Below the pieces are notes generated by a model that had not been told where the DNA came from, searched no databases, and saw only the letters and a program-made list of their open reading frames with translations. The translations under genes and the position numbers were made by a program. A stretch of DNA of 35,715 nt from Ophiostoma sp. CBS 140.51 (lineage: Eukaryota > Ascomycota > Sordariomycetes > Ophiostomatales > Ophiostomataceae): the NCBI GenBank assembly GCA_029298735.1, contig JANSLP010000327.1, positions 1 through 35,715 on the forward strand, written 5' to 3'. Positions 1-10,387 of this stretch are shown piece by piece. Numbering within the stretch: position 1 is the first letter of the stretch; each line of letters opens with the position of its first letter.

Positions 1-91
1 CATCAGCCGTGCAAGTGAGGGCCTGCTCAACAGAAGCGAGTCACCGGAGGTGATTATTATTTAAGATGTTAGCCTTGAAGCAAGAAAGAAA
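1..91 (+). repeat. Inverted copy of the SLX1 3' end (left arm)
   Basis: Bases 1-91 are the exact reverse complement of 393-483. They carry the last 20 codons of SLX1, its TAA stop (62-64 here) and 27 bp of 3' flank. The arms are separated by about 300 bp of AT-rich sequence (92-392) in which I see no gene. The match ends after base 91, where the two flanks differ. The left end of this arm is cut by the window, so it may be the tail of a longer tail-to-tail copy of SLX1. Confidence 0.9.
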
Positions 92-419
92 AACTCCTGA
101 AAAAAGAAGATAAGTAAGCAAAATCATACACTGTCTATTTCAATAAAAGTGTCTATTTGGATGATACCCATGAAGATCAAGTACTTGCCGTGGAAAATCC
201 ATGAAATACACCAAAATCCTAGGCACGACGTTGAATCCCGCAGAAGATATCCGACAATTTACTACAGTCACAACCCTTTTCATGTTCAGAATGGCATCGA
301 TAAAATATAATAAAAATAAAGTGGAAATTGCTTCATATTTACTGTGTATCGAGAGGTGTATATATATCTCTGTTTCATGGTATCTTTGGGAGTTTCTTTC
401 TTGCTTCAAGGCTAACATC

Positions 420-1847
420 TTAAATAATAATCACCTCCGGTGACTCGCTTCTGTTGAGCAGGCCCTCACTTGCACGGCTGATGGCAGCCGTTGCTGCTTC
501 TGCCGCTGCTGTTGTCTTCCCCTTCTTTGTAGTTGTCGCCTTTGTTGCTTTTGACGTGCTCGCTGACGCCGTCGCTTTTGTCACTCTCGTTGTCTTCGTA
601 ATCTTCGTAGCCTTGGTCATGGTGGTAGCTGCCGCCGCAGCAGTCTTATCCACCGCTTTTGCTTTGCCTTTGGCTTTTGTGGTTGTTTCTTTCTTTGTAG
701 TCTTCTTTCTTGGTGACAGTGTCATCTCGGCGCTGTCCGACAAGTCGTCCAGTTTGGCGAGTGCAGCTGCTGTGGCTGCTGCTGCTTTACTCGCTTTCTC
801 GGCGGCCTTGTCCGCCTCGGCAGCCGCCTTATCGGCCGCCTTCTCCTGCCGTCGCTTAGCCTTGACTAGCTTTTCGACTTCCTTGGGCCCGCGCATGCGC
901 AGCGTCAACTCCTTTATCATGTCACCCCAGACGACGGGGCCACCACAGTCGGGGCAGTGGCCGCGGACGGGGACGAGGGCGTCGTCGCTCCCACCCACAC
1001 CCAGGGTGCCAGTCTTTTTCTCGCCCGCCAACAGGTGGGAGCTCCAGCAGCGGAGATGCCCGACGGCTTCGCACTCGGTGTTGGGACAGACGGCGTACAG
1101 TCCTTTCCCCGCTGGCAGCTCTGTATGGCACACGGTACAGTCACCTTCCCGCTCAAAGGCGAAAATGTCCCGCGCCTTGTCGACATAGTCGCGCATTGGC
1201 GTGTAGTCGAGTGGCAACGCGTGAATGCCCCAGAGCGGACCACTCATCTCAATATCGTCGTCGTGGTCGCCTGTCGTCGCCGTCATGCCGCCATAGATGC
1301 TTTCTGGCGCCGGCGGGAAGTCGGTCAGGACTTCAACCTCGCGCACATCGTCGCCCAGCTGCTGGCTTGCACTCGTCTGTGACCACTTCTTGTACGCGGC
1401 GTGCACCTCCGGAACGAATATGTGGAATCGCAGCGGCCAACGGGCAAAGCTGGGCACGCGCAACAGCAAGTGCAGGTTGGCTAGGATGGAGTGTATGCTG
1501 GCTGGCGGCCGTTTGGGGTGCCCGTTCCTCTTCTTTTGGCTTGCGACTGACAATCGCGACTCGGCAGGGATGTGTAACGACAAATGTGGATTGGTCAGGG
1601 CCCATTCAAACTTGAGTGCGGCGACGGCGCCCGGGAACCCGGAGACGAGGCCGACCATTTCCCAGGGCCGCAAGCTGGTGCGAGACGTGCGGGCGGCGCC
1701 GCCCTTGATGGCGCCGTTGTGTTGTTTGAGTCGGCGCGGCGGGTCCGTCGTGGAGCCGATGTAGAGGGATGCGTGGCGCATGGTCGAGCGGAGGATGTAG
1801 ACGGTGTAGAGGGCCGGTATAGGCCGGGAGGAGACGGTGGACGCCAT
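420..1847 (-). CDS. SLX1: Structure-specific endonuclease subunit Slx1
   Basis: A single-exon gene of 475 aa. It is the catalytic subunit of the nuclear Slx1-Slx4 nuclease, which cuts branched DNA such as 5' flaps, replication forks and Holliday junctions. The N-terminal GIY-YIG domain (about residues 12-95) shows YTVYIL, the LYIGST block, RRLKQHNG with the catalytic Arg, and FEWAL with the metal-binding Glu. A cysteine/histidine-rich RING-like domain (about 235-310) has CTVC, CPNTEC, HLRCW and CPDCGGP. The C-terminal third is a low-complexity Ala/Lys/Thr tail, which makes the protein longer than a compact Slx1. The ATG at 1847 places the GIY-YIG domain at the usual distance from the N-terminus. 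Family assignment is secure. The function of the tail is unknown. Pieces of this gene are duplicated at 1-91 and 3087-3193. Confidence 0.93.
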   Translation of the reverse strand: MASTVSSRPIPALYTVYILRSTMRHASLYIGSTTDPPRRLKQHNGAIKGGAARTSRTSLRPWEMVGLVSGFPGAVAALKFEWALTNPHLSLHIPAESRLSVASQKKRNGHPKRPPASIHSILANLHLLLRVPSFARWPLRFHIFVPEVHAAYKKWSQTSASQQLGDDVREVEVLTDFPPAPESIYGGMTATTGDHDDDIEMSGPLWGIHALPLDYTPMRDYVDKARDIFAFEREGDCTVCHTELPAGKGLYAVCPNTECEAVGHLRCWSSHLLAGEKKTGTLGVGGSDDALVPVRGHCPDCGGPVVWGDMIKELTLRMRGPKEVEKLVKAKRRQEKAADKAAAEADKAAEKASKAAAATAAALAKLDDLSDSAEMTLSPRKKTTKKETTTKAKGKAKAVDKTAAAAATTMTKATKITKTTRVTKATASASTSKATKATTTKKGKTTAAAEAATAAISRASEGLLNRSESPEVIII

Positions 1848-2660
1848 TGTGAAGGGAGGAGGGGAGGGAGGAAAAGGTCGAAGGAAGATGAGGAGGCGTC
1901 GAGTCGCCAGTCCGATTAGGAATTGGTCATTTGATTGTGTTGTCGCGTCGAGACCTCATAGGTTGAGAGATTTATATATGTATAGACACGGCACTGGTGT
2001 GTCTGTTACCATGGGGTCGGTGGTGACTGCGTTGTGAGAGGTGAACGTTTTCATGGTTGAGGCCCAAAGGCCTAGAAAGATACGTCAGTGGCCGCCTGGT
2101 CGCGGTAAGGGGTTCACGCTCGGCGCGTGTTTACGCGGGGTCGCCCTTTTGCTGGAGCGACGACACGTGACGTCGACTCTTCAACTTCAACTCCAACGAC
2201 ATAGCATCACCATTCGCAAATTATGGAGGAATTGATGCGTTGACATGATCATTTTTTGCTAGAAAGTGGCAAGGATTTGAAGTTGAAATTAATCTAAAGT
2301 ATACAAGCATTGCAAGGAATAAATGTAGAGGGAAGACAAAAAAGTGAACGAAGAAAAGAAGAGGGTAAAATAGGACACAAAGCAACTTGGACAGATTCGT
2401 CTTCATACTTCACATGAGAACACATTCAATTTGAAGAAAAGTTTACTGGCCGTCATATTGCATACAGACACCGTATGACTAATTGCAAAGTTGTTACAGA
2501 TTACAAACACATTGCATTGAAGAAGCTGAGAAGGTATGATTTTCAATTGTGTCCTTCTCAACGAGTCGACAATTTTCGACTGCCAAGCCTTCTCGTGTAC
2601 TCTGTAATCTGAGCTCCGTTGCGAAGCCGCCGTTCCATAACAGGTTTCTACTCTAGAAAC
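1848..2660. other. SLX1 upstream region, no gene seen
   Basis: This gap between the SLX1 start and the tRNA holds the SLX1 promoter, with a purine-rich stretch at 1855-1895. Short open frames here have no recognisable domains or coding character. Confidence 0.5.
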
Positions 2661-2732
2661 GGGGTTATAGTTTAGTGGCTAGAATACCTCGTTGTGGCCG
2701 AGGAGACCCGTGTTCGATTCACGGTAATCCCA
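2661..2732 (+). tRNA. tRNA-His (GTG)
   Basis: A complete 72-nt cloverleaf can be folded. The 7-bp acceptor stem pairs GGGGTTA with TAATCCC (one G-T pair), and A is the discriminator base. The anticodon arm is CCTCG-TTGTGGC-CGAGG with GTG at the anticodon, giving His. The T arm is CCGTG-TTCGATT-CACGG. There is no intron. As in other eukaryotic tRNA-His genes, the extra 5' G would be added after transcription. Runs of T follow from 2764, which suits Pol III termination. Confidence 0.93.
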
Positions 2733-3086
2733 GTAGTTCCTGAATTGAGTGCCACTGCTCAATTTTTTTGTCAATCTTTTTTTTTGTCCTTCAATGTTAT
2801 TGCTTGTTCTTTTTCGTGTTTGCATATTTGCAAGCTGAGTTTTGAGAAATGCGTACTGTGTTAAAACCGGCATCGTTAAACTTTTTGTGAGGGAGGCAAA
2901 AACAACACACAATGCTCGTAGAGCAAGGACCGTTTGCCGCACATACCTGTGCCGTTTAAGTTTTAACAACTTCTAATTTGGCTCGCAGCAAAAATTGCCC
3001 TGTTTCTTCACTCAGTATAGAAGAAAACTCTTGTGGTATTAATAAATAAATAGAACAATAAACTCTGTGGATACGCCTGTTCCTTT

Positions 3087-3193
3087 GAGGTTGAGGTCCT
3101 GACCGACTTCCCGCCGGCGCCAGAAAGCATCTATGGCGGCATGACGGCGACGACAGGCGACCACGACGACGATATTGAGATGAGTGGTCCGCT
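3087..3193 (+). repeat. 107-bp inverted fragment of the SLX1 coding region
   Basis: This stretch matches the reverse complement of 1234-1340 at 106 of 107 bases. The source encodes the part of SLX1 between the GIY-YIG and RING-like domains. The single difference is GAA versus GAG, silent in the SLX1 frame. The fragment has no start codon and a TAA three bases after its end, so it is not a gene. The flanks are unrelated to SLX1 and no target-site duplication is obvious. Confidence 0.93.
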
Positions 3194-3467
3194 TTAAAAG
3201 AATATCAACTTGTATAAATTGCAGCTATCAGTTTACAAGAAACATGAACATGTGAAGCCATGTCGATGCATGCACACACGAAGAGAGAGGGAAAAACAAA
3301 GGAACGAGCTTCTGTAACTGCAAAGAAGATTGCATTGCCTGACTAGCACATCGAATCTCATGATCCATTATTTCTCAACTGAAACGTATATTCTCGTAAA
3401 CTAAAGGATATCATTGTGGTTTTTGCTCTTTTCCCTTTCCCCATCAACCATCCTGATTCTCCTTCAT

Positions 3468-5234
3468 CTACTTCTCATCCACGCTGTTCGGCCCCTCAAT
3501 CACATAGGCCTTGAACTGGCGTGCCGGCACATTGCGGGCAAACAGAATATCCAGCTCTTCATAGGACCGGCCCTTCGTCTCGGGCACACGCAGGTATGCC
3601 CAGATCAAGCACAATAAAGCGAGGCCACCAAAGAAGAAGCCCAGCTTGCCCTGCATGTTGGCCTCGCCCGGGTTGATCATGTAGGGGATGGCGACGGTCA
3701 TGGCAATACCCAGGACACCCTGCGCCATGGTGGCCAAGGCAATCGTCTTTGAGCGGACACGAGTGGCCGAGCACTCTGAAAGTAAAACGAAGCAGATGGG
3801 GCCAATGGTCAAGTCGTAGATGCCGTTCCAGATAATCATGAGCACGGACTCGGCCCAAATGGCGCCCGAGGGACGACCCGGCACACAGTCTAGAATGCCA
3901 ATGACAATCTGCAGGGCGGCGAGGACGGCCAGGCCGTAGACATAGATGGTGCGGCGACCGACATGGACCATGACGTACCACGAAATGAGGGTGCCCACGA
4001 AACCGACGGCTATTATACGTGGTTAGATAGGAAAATAAACATAATTGATGCAAAGGATAAGAAAGGGACCCACCCAAAAATCCGACAGCCATGTTAAAGG
4101 CATCAGCCTCGGCCAGACCGGCCTGCTCGAAAAAGTACGTGCCGTAGTTGATGAGGTAGATGCCACTCAAAACCTGCGTGCAGTAGACGCCGGCCGACAC
4201 CTCGGTCTGGCGCCAGTTTTCCTTTTTTAAGCAGTCCATGTACGTGCTACCGAGTTCGAATTCGAGCTCAAGGCGGTCCGTGTGCACAATAAACTGTAGG
4301 ACCTCGTCGACATTGACCTCGGGCGACGACAGGCGCGCGAGCGTCTTACGGGCACCATCGAGATCGCCGCGGCGCACCAACCACCACGGGCTTTCCGGCA
4401 CAAAAGCTAGGCCAGGCAGCAGAATAGCAATCCACACCCACTGGATGGCAAAGGGCAGCGAATAGGACCAGTGGTTTGTGAGGGAGGACGTGCCGTTGGT
4501 GACGCCGTTGCCAATGAGCTGGCCAATAACAAAGCACAGGTTGACAAACGACGTCATGTGGCCACGGAGCGACGTGGGGCAGACCTCGGAGGCGTAGGCC
4601 GGAGCAATAACGACGTACATGCCGAGCACGATGCCGCCCAGAAGCTCGCCCACGAGAAGGACTTGAAGGGAGCGCGCAAAGAATTGGATAAAGACCAGGC
4701 CGCCCGTTAAGAGGACACACGCGCCGAAGGTCAACTTGCGTCCGTACCATTCCATGGGGTAGGCGGCAAAGATGGCACCCACTACTTGGCCCACGGGGTT
4801 GCCCATGCTCAGGCCCGTTTGCCATGCGGCGGCTGTGTTTTGGTTAGAGTTGTTGTGACTGGGGAATGTGTCGCGTAGGCGAGCGATGTATGTTTTACTT
4901 ACAAATCACGTACTGTGATGTGTTAGCCAATGTTCTCTTCACTTTATTTCTGGATCATTTATTTACTTACTTCTCCGTCGACGAGATAGCCAAAGTCGTT
5001 GGCAAACTGCGGAATGGCATACAGATTGCCAAGCAGCTGTGGATCAAAGGCCAGCATGATCACGCCAATCGACACATAGGCCGACCAGGCAATGGCCTTT
5101 GCGTGCAGCTGGAGTGCCTCCCGGAACGTCAACTGGATCTCCCGGGGCGCGTTGGCGTCCACGACATGGCCATGGCCATAGTCGCCGAGGGCCGTGGTCT
5201 GCACCGCCGTGTCGTCCACCTTCAAATCCGACAT
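3468..5234 (-). CDS. MFS sugar transporter (SP family, alpha-glucoside permease type)
   Basis: A four-exon model of 524 aa: exons 5234-4971, 4912-4903 (10 nt), 4832-4074 and 4009-3468, all with GT-AG borders and consistent phases. It is a plasma-membrane proton-coupled sugar importer of the 12-TM Sugar Porter group. Seen motifs are YVISAAWQTGLS after the microexon, WYGRKLTFGA between early helices, PTSLRGHMTSFVNLC, PESPWWLVRRG before the central loop, and PETKGRSYEELDILF at the C-terminus. This pattern fits the fungal maltose/general alpha-glucoside permease branch, but substrate cannot be read from sequence. Its promoter carries CCGG motifs like those near the deaminase and kinase genes, so it may import a sugar for that pathway. 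The microexon is needed to keep the helix 1-2 region in frame. Confidence 0.88.
4903..4912 (-). other. 10-nt microexon of the MFS transporter
   Basis: On the minus strand the ten bases TACGTGATTT lie between an upstream CAG acceptor and a downstream GTAAGT donor. With exon 1 ending in a Glu codon and exon 3 starting CC-GCC-GCA, they read Tyr-Val-Ile plus the first base of Ser. This restores the conserved YVISAAWQTGLS block of the family. The flanking introns are 58 and 70 nt. Confidence 0.82.
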
Positions 5235-6500
5235 GGTGAGAATGCGATTGTCGTTGTGTACTGTCCTTGTATGTTGTGCGTCCCGTTCTTAAATTGAGTT
5301 CAAGTGAGAGCAGACGGTCGAGTTGGGTTGTGGGACAGGTAGACAGGTGCAAGGATGCCGAATCCGTTCTTAGCCAGGAGCCTGATGCATGTATTTATAT
5401 CAAACGAACAAGTGCTTTATCTCATAAGCATAAAACGAGGAGGAGAGAAAAAAAGAAGCACACGCGACAGTGTGACCTGTGGAGGACACAAAAAGATACG
5501 GAGCGCTCCGTATACGCAACGTGGGAAAGAAAGATGGGGGTGGACGTTGATCCCCACAAACCGCCGATTAGCTTCCTCTTTTGGCCGTTTTGTTGTAGAT
5601 ACCGGCGAACCGGTATATTTCGCCGGTGTTTGCCGTGTGTACGATATGTGTCGCCTGTCTTTCTTCCCCACGATGGAACCACACTAAAAGTATGACTCGG
5701 GATAAATGGACGGTCCTGTCTCGGTAAAGGACGCAAAATATGGACATTTCCAGATAACATGCACCGTGAAAGTCAAAAAGTAATTGTGGGCATTGCTATT
5801 GCTTTCCTTGCAACAATCTTGGATCTTGGCTTTTACCCCGCCCCCAGATACCATGACAAGATACTGGTCGTGTGGCCGTAGGGCGGGAATCATGTAAACC
5901 TTCGCAAGGCGAAGCCCGGGTTATTCGGTAGCTTTGCCCGCTTCGGGGTATCACACAACCAAAGCAGAGAAGCAGGGAAGCATCGCCGACGGCGCACGAC
6001 AAAGACGATGTTCCCCTGGCTCTCGTCTCGGCAGAAGAAAAGTGGAGAGCAGTAGTAGAGAGATTAGAGATCATGAGAGGCCATTGAATCTTCCGTCGCA
6101 CAATGGTATGATTGATTCACCGGCCATACGATTGGTTTAACTAAAGCTTCAAAGTTCAGATATGCTACTGGTAACTGACAATGATTTGTGTTTTATTCTC
6201 AAAGGTATGCAGATGTAGCTGTTCTCGTACTGCATGTTTTGCGTATCCTTTTCACTCTTATTATACTGGCAGGTTTGAATTTCTGCAAGATTAAATTGAA
6301 TTTCCCATAAACACTATGTGTCTCCATTACTTGTGAACTGTGTGACCTCTTAAAGCCTCCATTCCCCTTTTGCCACCGAGTTTTGTCCCGTAAATACGTC
6401 ATACGTCATTGCTCATTGCGCATTCTTTTTGTTCCAACCACTTTCCACTTCGGATCTTTCCACTTGTTGTCCCTTCATATTATCTGTCCTCTCAGACAGG
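5235..6500. other. Intergenic: transporter promoter and downstream region of the secreted-protein gene
   Basis: No gene is supported in this 1.27-kb gap. It holds the CCGG motif group at 5599-5635 and a C-run (CCCCGCCCCC, 5837-5846) resembling carbon-catabolite (CreA/Mig1-type) sites. A 6-bp hairpin lies at 5900-5914 (CTTCGC-AAG-GCGAAG). The regulatory roles are guesses from motif shape. Confidence 0.45.
5599..5635. promoter_or_regulatory. CCGG inverted-repeat motif upstream of the MFS transporter
   Basis: ATACCGG-CGAA-CCGGTAT (5599-5616) is a perfect inverted repeat, followed by CGCCGGTGTTTGCCG (5621-5635). It lies about 365-400 bp upstream of the transporter start. CGG half-sites in inverted orientation are the typical target of Zn2Cys6 dimers, and such a regulator is encoded at 10503-12720. 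The core GGTGTTTGC recurs in reverse at 13098-13106. Binding is inferred. Confidence 0.5.
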
Positions 6501-8177
6501 CTACGGCAGCTTAATGTTCAGGTTGAGCTGCGGCAGGGCGGTGCTGTTGGCCGGCATGGTAAAGGTAAGGTTCCAAAACTCGAAATTGTGGATGAGCGAG
6601 CACGTGCCGCCGACCAGGCCACAAAAGGCCACGACAGGCTCCGGGTTGACGGTGCTGCCCTCGCCCACGGTAATGTTGATGCCGTCAATGTCGGCAAGAC
6701 CATAGACGTCGCGGCGGCTACTGCCAAGCGGGTTGCTGGACACGACAAAAGTAAAGATGCTCGACGCGTTACCGGCCGGGTAGGTCAGGCTGAGACAGTT
6801 GGCCTCCACGGACGCCTGCATGCTCTTTTCGGACGGGTGCAGCGACAGGTAGCCGACGCTTTCCCTCTCAAAAGTGGTGGCGTTGCGGTGCCAGTGCACG
6901 ACGGCCGGGCTAAAGGACGTGCTGTCCTGGCTGGCACCGCCCACGACGGTCTGGTTGTAGGAGTCGCCGCCAATCTGCAGGTCGGGCGTGAGCCAGGTGG
7001 TAATGTTGCGGACCTCGAGGTCAAAGGGCGGCGTATAGGCCTGGCGGTGGACGGTGCGGGATGCGTTTCCCTCAAAAGTCGTGAGTTGCGACAGGACGGC
7101 ATCGGGCACGAGCGTGCGGTGGTATTCGGACAGAGTGGCGACCACGGGGATAAACTCGCCGTCGTCGGCGTGGGTGAGCAGCCAGGGACTTTCTGTTCCA
7201 GTACCCGAAAAGACGTGCTCGCGGCCGACGAGGGACCACACATACAGCGACATGATGGCCACGTAGCGGTTCATGTCATAGCCATAGGAGCGGTCCCAGG
7301 GTCCGGCCAAATTGCGCAGCTTGGCATTGTAGAAATCGCCAAAGGCGGTCCAGATGTCGGCGACCATGCGGGGACCGTTTTGGCGCATCACCGACGACGC
7401 GGGCATGTACTTGGACCAGAGCGTCAGCGCATTGAGCGACACGCCGTAGTAGGTGGGCACGTTGAACTCGGCCAACGTATCGTTCATATTGAACAAGTCA
7501 ATAATCTCCTGCGCATACATCTCGCCGGCCGCCGTCATGTTGCTGTCGTTGCAGTGGTTGCCCGTCCAGCCCGTGACCACGGCCCGCATCAGCGACGGGT
7601 TGCTGTAGGACGGGTACAGGTTATCGCCGTCGACGCCGCCCACGCGGTAGCTGTCGCCAATGGTGTTGTTGTACAGCGATTCGAGGATGAGGCTCTTGAC
7701 GTCCTGGCCGATGAGGCTGCCAAACTCTTCGTAAATAATAATGAGCGTCGTGCCGATAAAGCCGCGCCAGTTGGGGTCCCACGAGTTGTAGATGACGGGT
7801 GCATAGCTGGGACTGCCGACGGTGGGCTGCTCCGGGTAGACGGTATAGTCGCCGTACCACTGCGCCGACACGTTCTTTTCTTGGTTGGCAATGACATCCT
7901 TGATGATACGCACGGCATTGACCGTGTCGTTGCCCTCGTTGCGCTGCAGCAGGCCCGTGGCATACCACACAGTCGACCGCGTCTCGTGGGGGCCCGCAGC
8001 GAGCGGGTAGTAAAAGTAGTATAGATAGCCGGCGACGGGGTCGTAGAGGTTGTCGAGGAACTTCATCTCTTTGTGGAACATGGAGTGGGCATGCGATGTC
8101 ATCTTGGTCGCCTCAACCGTGGAGACAAGGCCCATAGCAAGCCCCGCCAGGGAGGCAAAGATGGTGTTGGGACGCAT
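6501..8177 (-). CDS. Large secreted glycoprotein, unknown activity
   Basis: A single-exon gene of 558 aa. The ATG at 8177 is chosen because it opens a clear signal peptide (MRPNTIFASLAGLAMGLVST, then a cut near residues 19-24). An upstream in-frame codon at 8339 would bury that signal. The mature protein has many N-x-S/T glycosylation sites and is rich in Tyr and Trp. Motifs such as TRSTVWYATGLLQRN, WDPNWRGF and GPWDRSYGYDMNRY suggest an alpha/alpha-toroid enzyme such as a six-hairpin glycosidase or lyase, but I cannot assign a family. It lies next to an MFS sugar importer and shares the upstream region 8178-9295 with the deaminase gene. Extracellular processing of a carbohydrate is therefore a reasonable but unproven role. 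Confidence 0.75.
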   Translation of the reverse strand: MRPNTIFASLAGLAMGLVSTVEATKMTSHAHSMFHKEMKFLDNLYDPVAGYLYYFYYPLAAGPHETRSTVWYATGLLQRNEGNDTVNAVRIIKDVIANQEKNVSAQWYGDYTVYPEQPTVGSPSYAPVIYNSWDPNWRGFIGTTLIIIYEEFGSLIGQDVKSLILESLYNNTIGDSYRVGGVDGDNLYPSYSNPSLMRAVVTGWTGNHCNDSNMTAAGEMYAQEIIDLFNMNDTLAEFNVPTYYGVSLNALTLWSKYMPASSVMRQNGPRMVADIWTAFGDFYNAKLRNLAGPWDRSYGYDMNRYVAIMSLYVWSLVGREHVFSGTGTESPWLLTHADDGEFIPVVATLSEYHRTLVPDAVLSQLTTFEGNASRTVHRQAYTPPFDLEVRNITTWLTPDLQIGGDSYNQTVVGGASQDSTSFSPAVVHWHRNATTFERESVGYLSLHPSEKSMQASVEANCLSLTYPAGNASSIFTFVVSSNPLGSSRRDVYGLADIDGINITVGEGSTVNPEPVVAFCGLVGGTCSLIHNFEFWNLTFTMPANSTALPQLNLNIKLP

Positions 8178-8926
8178 GATGTGAAGAGGAAGAAGAAAGA
8201 AGAAGAAGAGGGGCAAGGGGCTGTCTGAGAGTTCAAGATGCCGAAGTTGTGTTAAGCTTGATACAGCGGTGACTGCCTTGTGGGAATTGAGAGGTACCTG
8301 GACAATGCGAGATGTTATATTATATGCCCCAGCTGTCACCGGCAGAGGTATTTACAAGAGCTATCGAGGAGGCTTGTAAGTCGAAATCATATCGTGGAGA
8401 TACTGAGATGAGGAGAAAGATCTTGCGAAGTGGAGAACTGTTACTCTGATAACTACAACTTTGTAACTTGCGTCATTGTTCCGTCCGGAGAGGTGTTTTG
8501 CGATCGACATTGACTTGACTTTGCTGAAGTATCTCTTGTGATCATGCAGATGGCGGCGGGAAGCCGACAGCGGCCCACAGAGGACTAACAGACCGGCAGA
8601 CCGGACAGAACTGATACTGGCTTGTTTCCTGTCATCATCCTCTATAATAACGTCTCGATGTGTTTTTACATTTCTCGTTTGCCGGATGGAACTAGACGCA
8701 CATGATAACGGCATTCATAATATAGAGTAAGCTGGCTCTGAACGACAATCCTTGTCTATGTGATCGTACCTACCTTATCAAAGAAACCGGAACCAAGAGT
8801 CCTGGGAAGCGCTCATCGGCTGATTGCAAAAGGGCCTTGAAAAAGCTTAGCTGCCCCCGAGAAAGTTGTTTCCCCGCCTTTGGACATTTTGAAATAGTGT
8901 AGCATCTGTCAAGGATCTTGGTTAAT

Positions 8927-8990
8927 CACCGGCAGGCAAAAACAGCTACACCGGTAAACCCGGCGATGTACTCCGGACTCTGCCGGTTGA
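8927..8990. promoter_or_regulatory. CCGG motif cluster in the secreted-protein/deaminase divergent promoter
   Basis: Five CCGG cores occur within about 65 bp, including ACACCGGTAAACCCGG (8949-8964) and TCCGGACTCTGCCGGTTG (8972-8989). The latter matches the kinase-promoter element at 13113-13130 at 15 of 18 bases. The cluster lies about 305-370 bp upstream of the deaminase ATG and 750 bp upstream of the secreted-protein ATG. The rest of 8178-9295 shows no gene. Confidence 0.5.
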
Positions 8991-9295
8991 TACTCCACCA
9001 CACGCTACTTGCATGACGAATGCATCGAATCAAATGTTGGACACACTTACACGGTCCTGTATCAGGGCCGTGGTGGCAAGGTTGCCGGCCGTTGTCCTGG
9101 GATATTCAAAGATAGGATAAGAGAAGAGAGAAGAAAAAGAAATAGACCCAGATTACAGGTAACCAGAATCCAATACAAGATAGCAAAATATCAAAGTACT
9201 GCTCAATCTCGAAACCAACCGTCGAGGCAGACTTGCATAGCAACAGAGCAAAATCAAAGCAAAGTCAACAAACGTCTATACTTCATTCAGACAAG

Positions 9296-10382
9296 ATGCG
9301 TCTTGTTATCCGCCCAGATCCCGAAGCAGCCTCGCGCTACATTGCCAACTACATCGTCGGTACGTTGACACATCCTCTCCCATCTTGTCTTGTCTCTTCT
9401 CAAGTCTTATTTCTAACATCATAGTATAGACCGTATCAATGCCTTTGCACCATCAGCTGAGCGGCCGTTTGTTCTCGGCCTGCCCACAGGGTCCAGCCCG
9501 CTGCTAATCTACCGGTTCCTGATTGCTGCCTATGCGGCCGGCCGCGTGTCCTTTCGCGATGTCGTAACTTTCAACATGGACGAGTATGTGGCGCTCCCGC
9601 GCGACCACCCAGAGTCGTACCACAGCTTCATGTTTACCAATTTCTTCTCGCACATTGATATCCCGGCCAGCCAAGTCCACATCTTGGATGGCAACCCTCC
9701 GGACAACGACTACGCCGCCGAGTGCCTTCGTTATGAGGCGGCCATTCGTGAGGTGGGCGGCATTGAGCTGTTTCTGGGCGGCGTGGGCAGCGACGGGCAC
9801 ATTGCGTTCAACGAACCCGGGTCGTCGCTGGCCTCGCGAACACGCATCAAGTCGTTGGCGCCCGAGACGCGGCGGGCCAATGCGCGCTTTTTTGGTAACA
9901 ACCCCGAAGCCGTCCCCCAAATGGCGCTGACTGTGGGCGTGGCGACAGTGATGGACGCACGTGAAGTGGTGATTGTGGCCACGGGCGCGAGTAAAGCCTC
10001 GGCGATCCAGCAGGCGGTTGAGGGCAGTGTGAGCCACATGTGCACGCTGAGCTGTCTGCAGATGCACCCGTGCAGCCTGGTGGTGGTGGACGAGGAGGCG
10101 ACGCTGGAGTGCAAAGTCAAGACGGTCCAGTATTTCCGCGGTGTGGAGCAGACGGCACGTGAGGCATCCCAGGTGCAGAGTGCAGTGGCAGCAACAGCAA
10201 TAACACAAACGCCACCGCCGCGGCTTCACACCCTCAACACAAACGTCGCCATGGCCGATGCCGCGGACGGCGAGCTGACGCCCGACAGCATGTCATCACG
10301 CATCAGCCCTAGTCCGAAGATGAAGATGCTGAGCGTCCGCTCGGCCACGATCCCGTTTGCATTGATGCGTCAACAGTCATGA
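9296..10382 (+). CDS. Glucosamine-6-phosphate deaminase/isomerase
   Basis: Two exons, 9296-9359 and 9430-10382, give 338 aa. The second of two tandem AG acceptors is used, restoring IVDRINAF. The enzyme converts glucosamine-6-phosphate to fructose-6-phosphate and ammonia in the cytosol, linking amino-sugar breakdown to glycolysis. Seen hallmarks are LGLPTGSSPLLIYR (phosphate loop), FNMDEY with the catalytic Asp at residue 72, and GGVGSDGHIAFNEPGSS with Asp143, His145 and Glu150. Region ETRRANARFF is the usual helix near the allosteric site. The core matches the bacterial NagB length. A Ser/Thr/Pro-rich tail of about 75 residues follows, as in fungal orthologues. It is divergent from the secreted-protein gene and convergent with the Zn2Cys6 regulator 120 bp away. 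It is equivalent to NAG1 of Candida. Confidence 0.93.
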
Positions 10383-10387
10383 GGGGG

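Noticed and set aside
454..1188. 244-codon open frame on the plus strand
   Set aside because: Shadow of the repetitive tail of SLX1; made of Ala/Val/Phe runs.
6429..8024. 531-codon open frame on the plus strand
   Set aside because: Antisense shadow of the secreted glycoprotein gene; Val/Gly/His-rich composition with no domain, while the minus strand has a signal peptide and glycosylation sites.
8361..8714. 117-codon open frame on the minus strand upstream of the secreted-protein gene
   Set aside because: No domain or signal; lies in a promoter region and shows no coding pattern.
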